A stretch of DNA of 37,018 nt. It comes from Rikenella microfusus. Its GTDB lineage: Bacteria > Bacteroidota > Bacteroidia > Bacteroidales > DYQK01. Below the pieces are notes generated by a model that was not told where the DNA came from, did not search any database, and saw only the letters and a list, made by a program, of their open reading frames with translations. The stretch is taken from contig DYQK01000022.1 of the NCBI GenBank assembly GCA_020719385.1, forward strand, positions 1 through 37,018, written 5' to 3'. Positions 10,346 through 17,890 of this stretch are shown here, in pieces. The number at the start of each line of letters is the position of its first letter. Position 1 is the stretch's first letter. The position numbers and the translations under genes are program-made.

Positions 10346-10654
10346 TTACTCATTTAACTCATAATTATCTTCAAAAACTTCTTTTTGCGTTAATTCTTTA
10401 ACATCAGCGGATTTTCCCATTTCAATTTCTGCTTGTTTCTGTGCTTTTTTAAAACAATCTTCCCAATTTTCAATGATTTCTGAATTTGCAATTTTTTTAT
10501 TTTCAAAAGATTCTTTATTTATTTGATTTCTCGCATCATTTATGGAGTAAACCCAACTATGTGAACGTTTTTCTGGTTGCGATTTCCATTTTATTACGTG
10601 CAACATTAAACGTACTAACTGACTTAATAATTTTTTTATTGTAGTTTTATTCAT
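10346..10654 (-). CDS. DUF29-like protein (short form)
   Basis: 'LLSQLVRLMLHVIKWKSQPEKRSHSWVYSINDARNQI' matches the DUF29 helix pattern (LL.HLLKW..QPE.RS.SW...I...R..I). ATGA overlap with the upstream gene. Confidence 0.65.
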   Translation of the reverse strand: MNKTTIKKLLSQLVRLMLHVIKWKSQPEKRSHSWVYSINDARNQINKESFENKKIANSEIIENWEDCFKKAQKQAEIEMGKSADVKELTQKEVFEDNYELNE

Positions 10655-11160
10655 AACTGAAATTTTTCGACATAATTTTTTGTCATTTGAGAAATTGTTT
10701 TTGTTTTCTCAAAATTTTGTTTTCTCGCATATTCTGTAACATATTGATTTTCAAAAACTTCACTCCAAGAAAGTTCTGAAATTAAACATTTCTGATTCAA
10801 TTTTGCTTCAACAGCAATTTTGGCTGATTTAAAAATATCTGTCCATTTTGATTTTAAAAATTCAGCAGTGATACAAGGAATATAATTTAAACGCCACTCT
10901 AAATCTTCGAAAGTATTTTCTATTTCAACCATTATTTCGCCTGTCTGAAATTTTTTGTCTGTCTTCCACAATAAAATTAACTCCATTAATTTTTGCAAAA
11001 CATCAAGCGAATCGTTTTGCTCGGTAAGAGTGATATGCAAAAAATAAATTTCTAAACCTTCAGAAACATCTGCATATTTTTTCTCATCAAGCAAATTTTT
11101 TATTTTTCGAATAGTTAAATAATCCGAAAGCAAACACAATTTTTCCCAATTTGTCTTCAT
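10651..11160 (-). CDS. Diverged DUF29-like protein
   Basis: Internal similarity to the neighbouring ORF: 'FLKSKWTDIFKSAKIAVEAKLNQKCLISELSWSEVFENQYV' vs 'EIIENWEDCFKKAQKQAEIEMGKSADVKELTQKEVFEDNYEL'. Confidence 0.5.
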   Translation of the reverse strand: MKTNWEKLCLLSDYLTIRKIKNLLDEKKYADVSEGLEIYFLHITLTEQNDSLDVLQKLMELILLWKTDKKFQTGEIMVEIENTFEDLEWRLNYIPCITAEFLKSKWTDIFKSAKIAVEAKLNQKCLISELSWSEVFENQYVTEYARKQNFEKTKTISQMTKNYVEKFQL

Positions 11161-11167
11161 AAATTTA

Positions 11168-13315
11168 TCAATTTGTTACGTTGAACTTCAAAATTGTGGG
11201 TTCTAAACGCAGGTTGTTGTCTTCTAACTGAATACTTCGAATCACAACTTTTATATTTCCGCTGTTTCCTCTTTTTGTGATGCACTTGCAAAAATTGAAA
11301 ATATTTGTCTCCTCACAAACCACAAAATTGCTGCTTGTCGAGGCTTCGATGCGAAAAGATTTCACAACATTTTTTACATTCGCAAAAATTTCTCTGGGAT
11401 AATCCTTCGCAAATTCCAATTCTAATTTTGCTCTTTGCAAATTTGCGAGAGAAATAGTTTCTTGGTTGTAAAATTCTCCGTTGACAAACAATTTCGGTTT
11501 TACCGAGATTTTTTCTGCTTTAAAAACAATTGTTTTCGTATTTTTCGTTCCTGAATAAACGTTTAAAATTTCCATTTCTACTGGAAAATAACCTTCTTGC
11601 GTTGCAAGAATCTCAAATTCGCCGCGCAACAAACGAGCATCATTATCTGTTATCGCAACATTATTATTTTTTGTGATTCGCAAAATTCTCGCAGATTTGT
11701 CTTTATACAATTTTTTTATCCCGACAAATAACGTTAAACTCTCTTCGGAGGGCAATTTTATTGTTGACAAATTGCTAATCATTCTCTTATATTCCTTGCT
11801 TTTCTGATTTTCTTGTTCCAATTCTTTCAAAATCATTTCGATTTGATTTTTCGATTCCATCAAAAGCTGGTCTTTGATATACAAAGAATCGCGTTTTTCT
11901 CTCAAATTCCTTTCTCGAATATTTAACTCTTGCGTATGTTTTTCCAACTCGTTACTAAACTGAATTTGCAAAGTCCTTCGCTGAAACCATTGTTTGTAAC
12001 CGTAAAAAGTCGGAATACTAAACAGAATCAAAATAAAGACAGCGAGACAAATGATAAAAATTTTCTTATTTCTGATGTGTCTCTGACTTTTTTCGATAAA
12101 AAGTTTTTGCTCAACAGAGACTGACAAATCGGCAAGATGCGGAGTAATAAACAAAATTTCCTCTTTCGTCATGAAAGAGTTGGTCGTTCTGTGTGCTTTG
12201 TACGAACTTTGAATAACTAAAAATGCTTCGGCAGCGGCTTTTTCCTTCGCAGTACGATGTGCCGCAACTTTTGCCGCCAAACTGTCGTGTGTTAACTCAT
12301 AATTGTCATCGTTTAACTGAATAATTCGAAATTCCTCTAATAAATTTAAAATTTTCATTAACTGCATTCGCAAGAGATTGGTTTTTTCCCGCAATTCTTG
12401 GAGTGTTGCTGAAGCGCGCGTGCCTTCTGACGTAATTAAATTTTTTAAAACCGCCCAAACCGTGCCTTTCTCTCCGATATTTTTCTCAATAACTTTCACT
12501 TGCTCCTCTAAGAATCTGCCTAAAACGTCTTTTAATTCGCCGATTCGTTCTAACAATAAACCATCAAAAATACAAATTCCATCTTTTTTCGTGGCATTCG
12601 ACATTAAACGGTCTAAATAAACTTGTAAATATGGCAAATCTACATTCCCTTTCTCGTCAGAGAGATTGCTAATAATTTTGTTTACTATATATTCCTTCTT
12701 TTCAACATAAATATCGCCTTTTTCAATAATATTTGAGATAACATTGAACAAAACATTTTTTCGCATTCTTTCCAGCCGAATCCGATGGTCGTAAATATTG
12801 GGGACAACGGCTTCGAAATCATCAATACACGCAAGATATTCCTCGCGAAGAATCAAAATGATTTTAACATTTAACGTACTTTTCGATATTTCAGACAAAA
12901 AATTTATAAATTCATCATATTCTTCATCTTTCGAAGAGATAAATAATTCCTCGAATTGGTCGAAAATGATGGTTATGGGCAGAAAATAATCGATATACAA
13001 ACTATTTAACGCTTCGATAATCGGAGCATTTGTGCTTATCAAAGTGTCTGCTTTCGAGATAATTGCGTTTCGAAGTGATTTGATAAAATTGTTACCCCTT
13101 CGCACATAAAGCGGAAACCATTCGTCATCGGCATAACGGTTGGCGAGTCCGCACTGAACAATCGAAGTTTTGCCCGTTCCCGACAAACCATAAATTAATA
13201 ACAATTTTGCAGCGCGCGATTTTTCGTATATCTTCTCGGTTTCCTCGTTGCGACCAAAGAAAATATCTTTGTCCTCTTTTGTGTAAGGATTTAAGAATTT
13301 TATTGGGTTTTTCAT
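11168..13315 (-). CDS. STAND-type NTPase (nSTAND1-like) with TM helix, coiled coil and beta-rich C-terminal region
   Basis: Walker A 'GLSGTGKT' (aa 43-50); Walker B-like 'ITIIFDQFEELF' (about aa 114-125); 'FGRNEE' N-terminal motif; winged-helix-like segment 'LRMQLMKILNLLEEFRIIQLNDDNYELTHDSLAAKVAAHR'; hydrophobic helix 'KIFIICLAVFILILFSIPTFYGY'; heptad-rich segment after the TM. Confidence 0.85.
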   Translation of the reverse strand: MKNPIKFLNPYTKEDKDIFFGRNEETEKIYEKSRAAKLLLIYGLSGTGKTSIVQCGLANRYADDEWFPLYVRRGNNFIKSLRNAIISKADTLISTNAPIIEALNSLYIDYFLPITIIFDQFEELFISSKDEEYDEFINFLSEISKSTLNVKIILILREEYLACIDDFEAVVPNIYDHRIRLERMRKNVLFNVISNIIEKGDIYVEKKEYIVNKIISNLSDEKGNVDLPYLQVYLDRLMSNATKKDGICIFDGLLLERIGELKDVLGRFLEEQVKVIEKNIGEKGTVWAVLKNLITSEGTRASATLQELREKTNLLRMQLMKILNLLEEFRIIQLNDDNYELTHDSLAAKVAAHRTAKEKAAAEAFLVIQSSYKAHRTTNSFMTKEEILFITPHLADLSVSVEQKLFIEKSQRHIRNKKIFIICLAVFILILFSIPTFYGYKQWFQRRTLQIQFSNELEKHTQELNIRERNLREKRDSLYIKDQLLMESKNQIEMILKELEQENQKSKEYKRMISNLSTIKLPSEESLTLFVGIKKLYKDKSARILRITKNNNVAITDNDARLLRGEFEILATQEGYFPVEMEILNVYSGTKNTKTIVFKAEKISVKPKLFVNGEFYNQETISLANLQRAKLELEFAKDYPREIFANVKNVVKSFRIEASTSSNFVVCEETNIFNFCKCITKRGNSGNIKVVIRSIQLEDNNLRLEPTILKFNVTN

Positions 13316-15018
13316 AAAATTTGCTTTTCAAAAATTTCCATTCCTAAATCAAATGGATTTAATTCGTTGTACGGTTTCGAGTCATTTTTCTCAAAACTTG
13401 TCACATTTTGATATAAAAATTGGTCGTTTTCATTTTTCCCCGAATAAAAATAAATATCAGGAATCTCGGTTTTTTTATTCTTTTCTGTCATAATTGCTTG
13501 AGAATCAATGAATAACGGATGCAAATTTATATAATCAACAATAGAATTCTCCTGTTTATTATAATGAATAAACAAAATCGAGTTCGTATTGGTTGCCTCG
13601 CTTCGCATAGAAAATAACTTTTTAAAATCATTTCCCATTTTTTCCCAATTTTCATATTGAACAGGCTCGTCGCCCTGCAAAAGACTAATGCTGTGATTAT
13701 ATTTTATATCTTTGTATTTGGGAAAATTAACTCGCACTTCACGAATCGAAATTAATTTATAATTCACTAAAATACTGATAGATTCTATCAAAATTAAAAT
13801 TGCTTTTTTAATTATGTCTATTGAAACTGCGTTTGTTTTTGCCGTATGTAATTGATTTATCGCATTTTGCAATTTTGTATTTGAGAAATCAATTTTGTGA
13901 ATAAAAATATCTATATTATTTTTTTTCAACTCGGAAATCAAAACGGGCAACAACTCCATATAAAACACATCATCAGGCGAATCAATTCGCATCAATAAAA
14001 TTTTACACTCACTGCTGATAGCAAAATTATTTTTACTTCGACACTTCTCTAATTGTGCGAGATAAACGAAACTTAAAAATTGCAAAATTCTCTCAAAAAG
14101 ATGCAAATAAGCGTCTGTTGACGGTTCTTTGCCAAATAATTTACTCAACGGATGCGAAATCGGATAGGGAAAATGTTGCAAAAGTTTCTGTTTCAACTCG
14201 TTTATCATTTGCGGACTTTGAGAATCAATAATTAATTGCACTTCCTCTTGAAGCGAAGGATTTTCTTTGGAAATATTTTTTATAACATTAACCCATTGAT
14301 TATCAAAATTTTGCACAGGAGCAGCGAAATTATTCTTTGCAACAACAATTTCATCAACTTCGTTTTGCGAGGAAATTTTGGGAACAGGAAAACCTTTCTC
14401 GACAAGATTTTTTTTCAAATTTGAATAAACCTCGCGCCACGTAATCTCGTTTTTCCCGTTGTCTATTCCATTTTTTAAAATATTGAGAAGTTCGTTGGTG
14501 AAAGCAGAAAAATCCGAATCAACAGGATATTTCGAAGTACGATTTCGCGCAGAAGAAGCGATTAATAAATAATTTGACATTAAAAAATTATCAAACGCTT
14601 TTTCACTAAAACACGAATCCATCAATAAAATGACCGTTAAATTTTTATTCTTAGAAAGTGCTTTGTTTATTTCTGTAATTTCATAACCATCAATATCGAT
14701 ATTTTCAACGGTAGAATTCGTTAAAGTGAGATAATGACAACTATTTTCGTCTAAAATTCCGTGACCCGCATAATAAATAACGAGAGTTTTTATGCCATCT
14801 TTGGTGGCGATATTTCTCAATTCTGTTGTTAAACGCGTTTTATCTGTCGGATTTTCCATCACAACAATATGGTCGCGCGTCAGTCCGATGCTTTGACTTC
14901 GCAAAATTTTATCTAAACCCTGAACGTTAGTCCATGCTTGATTTAATGCGTGCAACGACTCATCTGCCGTATATTGACTAACAGCAACTAAAAATGCGTA
15001 TGTACTTTGTGAATCCAT
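13312..15018 (-). CDS. Caspase-like (peptidase C14) protease with large C-terminal region
   Basis: Caspase dyad motifs 'LVIYYAGHG' (His86) and 'VILLMDSCFS' (Cys136); 'LIASSARNRTSKYPVDSDFSAFTNELLNIL' is typical of bacterial caspase-like domains. 4-nt ATGA overlap with the STAND gene. Confidence 0.88.
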   Translation of the reverse strand: MDSQSTYAFLVAVSQYTADESLHALNQAWTNVQGLDKILRSQSIGLTRDHIVVMENPTDKTRLTTELRNIATKDGIKTLVIYYAGHGILDENSCHYLTLTNSTVENIDIDGYEITEINKALSKNKNLTVILLMDSCFSEKAFDNFLMSNYLLIASSARNRTSKYPVDSDFSAFTNELLNILKNGIDNGKNEITWREVYSNLKKNLVEKGFPVPKISSQNEVDEIVVAKNNFAAPVQNFDNQWVNVIKNISKENPSLQEEVQLIIDSQSPQMINELKQKLLQHFPYPISHPLSKLFGKEPSTDAYLHLFERILQFLSFVYLAQLEKCRSKNNFAISSECKILLMRIDSPDDVFYMELLPVLISELKKNNIDIFIHKIDFSNTKLQNAINQLHTAKTNAVSIDIIKKAILILIESISILVNYKLISIREVRVNFPKYKDIKYNHSISLLQGDEPVQYENWEKMGNDFKKLFSMRSEATNTNSILFIHYNKQENSIVDYINLHPLFIDSQAIMTEKNKKTEIPDIYFYSGKNENDQFLYQNVTSFEKNDSKPYNELNPFDLGMEIFEKQIL

Positions 15019-15141
15019 CGAAAAAAATTATAAATTTTTTAAAATATTAATTTACAAATTCTGTGCAAATTTAGATTTTTCCCTTAAATAAACTTTCAAC
15101 ATCAATAATAGAATTTATTTCTTTGTGAAAAATTTTTGCGA

Positions 15142-15172
15142 CAAATGTAAATTATATTTACCAATTTACAAA
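15142..15172 (-). promoter_or_regulatory. Bacteroidetes promoter TTTG-N19-TACATTTG driving the caspase operon
   Basis: Reverse complement: TTTG TAAATTGGTAAATATAATT TACATTTG, 19-nt spacer; about 120 nt upstream of the ATG at 15018. A second -7-like TAAATTTG lies at 15066-15073. Confidence 0.6.
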
Positions 15173-15196
15173 TTTTTGCGAGAAAATTTAAAAAAA

Positions 15197-15223
15197 TTCC
15201 ACTTTTTTTCGAGAAAAGTGGAA
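15197..15223 (-). terminator. Hairpin terminator 3' of the PorP/SprF gene
   Basis: TTCCACTTTT/AAAAGTGGAA stem followed by T-rich sequence on the minus strand. Confidence 0.65.
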
Positions 15224-15234
15224 AATAAAAATGT

Positions 15235-16176
15235 TTAATACGCAGGACAACTATATTTATCCCGCGAAGGACAAATGTTAAACCCAATCATAAACTCGTG
15301 AGAACCAAAATGATTCTGCCACAAAGGACTAATATTCAAATCGAAACAATAACCCAAAAATAATCCGCTTGGCAGTGAAAAACGACAAAGTGCTTGAATA
15401 TCCGTTGTCTCCATATCTAAACCTTTGCGAAAGGAAAAACCCAACCAATGCATTCGTTTATAATGAAGTTTAACATTCAAATCGGCTTGTTTATAGGTTT
15501 CTGTGTTCACTTTAAACGCAACGGAAGGTTCAAAATCCCACTTCTCGCCCATCGAAAAATAATATCCCGTGATAAAAAACAGATATTTCGGATGAGAAGG
15601 TTCTTTCTCGACTTGCGAAAGCGGAGAAATCGGAGCATCTATCAATTCTGCCAATGTTAAACCTGCATACATTTTATTGCTGTACAAATAAACGCCCACG
15701 CGAGCATTCGGAGAAAAAACATTTGCTGTCTCGCCTGTCAATGTTGGGTCAGGATTCACTGATTTTAAATTCGATTCATCTAAGGAAAAGCGAGAACCAC
15801 TCAACGAAGCACCAAAAGATAGAAAAGTGCGGTCATTACTGTTGGAATGTTTGTACCAAAGCATATGATAAGCATACGTCAACTGCAACGACAAGGCACT
15901 ATTCGGGCCATTTGCATCGTGCATAAAATGAACTCCTAAGCCATTGTTGCCCCAAAACCGAGTGTCAAAAGTGATAGTTTGAGTATTCGGTGCTTCCTTG
16001 ATTCCTATCCATTGATGTCTGTCGGTGATACGAATCGAAGGACATTTCTCATAACCCGTATAAGCAGGATTTATCAAATAACGATTCAATAAATATTGCT
16101 CGTAGACAGGAAGTTCTTGGGAACGAAGCAGAAATGAACAAATGATTCCTGCCAAAAGAAAAAAAACTTTTTTCAT
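15235..16176 (-). CDS. PorP/SprF family type IX secretion system membrane protein
   Basis: 'QELPVYEQYLLNRYLINPAYTGYEKCPSIRITDRHQWIGIKEAPNTQTITFDTRFWGNNGLGVHFMHDANGP' is a classic PorP/SprF N-terminus. Confidence 0.92.
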   Translation of the reverse strand: MKKVFFLLAGIICSFLLRSQELPVYEQYLLNRYLINPAYTGYEKCPSIRITDRHQWIGIKEAPNTQTITFDTRFWGNNGLGVHFMHDANGPNSALSLQLTYAYHMLWYKHSNSNDRTFLSFGASLSGSRFSLDESNLKSVNPDPTLTGETANVFSPNARVGVYLYSNKMYAGLTLAELIDAPISPLSQVEKEPSHPKYLFFITGYYFSMGEKWDFEPSVAFKVNTETYKQADLNVKLHYKRMHWLGFSFRKGLDMETTDIQALCRFSLPSGLFLGYCFDLNISPLWQNHFGSHEFMIGFNICPSRDKYSCPAY

Positions 16177-16194
16177 ATTGATAAAATTTTTTTG

Positions 16195-16866
16195 TTAACC
16201 TTGAATATCGTCAGCATTATATTGAAAACCAACACGTTTGCCAGTTTTGATGTTTAATTTTTCCTGCATCTCTTGAATTTGTGCGACAGAAAGAATTTTC
16301 ACAGCGTCATAGGGCGGAACTAACAAATCAAATTCTAAGGCATATTGCATTGCTGACTCAATAATTTTTTTTAAACCTGATTTGTCAATAATCGAAGTGC
16401 CGAAGTTGTTGTACAAAAAACTGAATTGTCTTTTTCCTTCAACGAAATAATGAAAATCTTTGTTTACAAAAATTCTCGCAATTAAGTACCCTAAATCCTC
16501 AAAACGCTCATATTTGAAAGAATCCGCAAGAAAATTGTAAATGTTGATGATGCCACAATACGAAACCTCGTGATTACTTTGCACATACGAATTTTTCCAA
16601 ATACTATGTCCGCGGTCAAACTCGAAGATGTCGGTGTGAAGACTGAAAATTAAAATATCACTGTCAATACGAATTTCACATTGAAAAGTGCCCCTGTCGC
16701 GGTAGGCAACTATTAAACGTTTATTTCCTTGCATTTGCATTGCGTATTCCTTTGCCATCTCCTGCAAAACATCTTTTAACGTCTTAAAAATTGATAAAGT
16801 GTTGTCAAAAACTTTATGTCGAATGGCAGATTTCTGCTGCAAAATGTCAATAATTGATTTTTCCAT
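16195..16866 (-). CDS. Conserved hypothetical protein
   Basis: Complete 223-aa ORF, tightly packed between two co-directional genes (3-nt gap to the upstream stop, 18-nt gap to PorP). Confidence 0.7.
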   Translation of the reverse strand: MEKSIIDILQQKSAIRHKVFDNTLSIFKTLKDVLQEMAKEYAMQMQGNKRLIVAYRDRGTFQCEIRIDSDILIFSLHTDIFEFDRGHSIWKNSYVQSNHEVSYCGIINIYNFLADSFKYERFEDLGYLIARIFVNKDFHYFVEGKRQFSFLYNNFGTSIIDKSGLKKIIESAMQYALEFDLLVPPYDAVKILSVAQIQEMQEKLNIKTGKRVGFQYNADDIQG

Positions 16867-16869
16867 TTT

Positions 16870-17757
16870 TTATTTACTTTTAGAAAGAATAAATTTAACA
16901 GGAATTAAAATAATTGCCCAAATAATTTGCGAAACCATAAAAAACAAATTAATCTTAGGTTCGAAATATAAAATTGTCAAGGTTAGTCCGAGTCCGATAT
17001 TATTTGCTCCTGATGAAAAAATATTCGCAATTTTATCATTCTTCGAGGAACTCAGAAAATATCCTAAAACGTACATTGTCGCATAACAAAGAACCGAAAT
17101 TAGCGCAAAAGTCGGCAAAATAGCAATTTGTTCAAAGAGATAATTTCGATACTTCGCAACTCCAATAATTGTCAACAGAGAAACGCAAAAAATAGAGACA
17201 AAAGTATTATTTTCTTTCATAAAATGTCGAAAATTTCCGATATTTCTCAACGGAAAATGCAAAACCGCAGGAAGAATAATTGTTAAAAGTATGGTTCGAA
17301 ACATTCCAAAACGGTTAATGTCTTCGTTGTGCAAAAAAATCGCACAAAAAATCGGAATAATTAACGGAGCAAGTCCGTTGGTCCAAAACATATGACTGAG
17401 TGCGAGTTCAAAATTTCCCTTGAAAATATTGGTAAATGTCGGCGAGGCGATGGCAACAGGTAACATTAAAAGCAAAAATAATACCGTTGCATAAAATTTC
17501 GAAAAAGAAAAAAATATTGCGTAAATAAGCAGCGGAATAACAATGAGTCTGATAAGGTAGAAAAACAAGGTTTTGCGGGCATTGTGCAAAATAATTTCTT
17601 TTGAAAATTCTGCCTGAAAAAACGCAGAGAAAACCATTATTCCGAGCAAAACAGGAATAACAATTGAAGCATTTTCTTTTAAATCGGGAAAAATAAACCC
17701 AATTCCGCAAGCACACAAAAGAATGACCGAGAAATAATCGCTGATAAATTTTTTCAT
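16870..17757 (-). CDS. Bile acid:sodium symporter (BASS) / ACR3-like transporter
   Basis: 295-aa multi-TM protein 'MKKFISDYFSVILLCACGIGFIFPDLKENASIVIPVLLGIMVFSAFFQAEF' with 'SSGANNIGLGLTLTILYF'. The start is moved to 17757 because the -7-like TATCTTTG lies at 17783-17790. Confidence 0.7.
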   Translation of the reverse strand: MKKFISDYFSVILLCACGIGFIFPDLKENASIVIPVLLGIMVFSAFFQAEFSKEIILHNARKTLFFYLIRLIVIPLLIYAIFFSFSKFYATVLFLLLMLPVAIASPTFTNIFKGNFELALSHMFWTNGLAPLIIPIFCAIFLHNEDINRFGMFRTILLTIILPAVLHFPLRNIGNFRHFMKENNTFVSIFCVSLLTIIGVAKYRNYLFEQIAILPTFALISVLCYATMYVLGYFLSSSKNDKIANIFSSGANNIGLGLTLTILYFEPKINLFFMVSQIIWAIILIPVKFILSKSK

Positions 17758-17838
17758 AAAAATTTTTTCTAAAATAATTTTGCAAAGATAAATCTTTTTT
17801 CTCAATTTTTTACGTTGAGAAAAAATTTCTCGTTTAAA

Positions 17839-17880
17839 AAAAAATATAGAGACAATTTGCGAATTATCTCTATATTTTTT
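17839..17880 (-). terminator. Hairpin terminator for the DPP4-like gene
   Basis: AAAAAATATAGAGA/TCTCTATATTTTTT inverted repeat immediately 3' of the stop at 17891. Confidence 0.65.
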
Positions 17881-17890
17881 AAAAAATTTT

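Noticed and set aside
17408-17785. 125-aa ORF overlapping the BASS transporter in another frame
   Set aside because: Fully nested in a well-supported coding frame, with low-complexity Phe/Cys/Arg-rich composition typical of out-of-frame translation.
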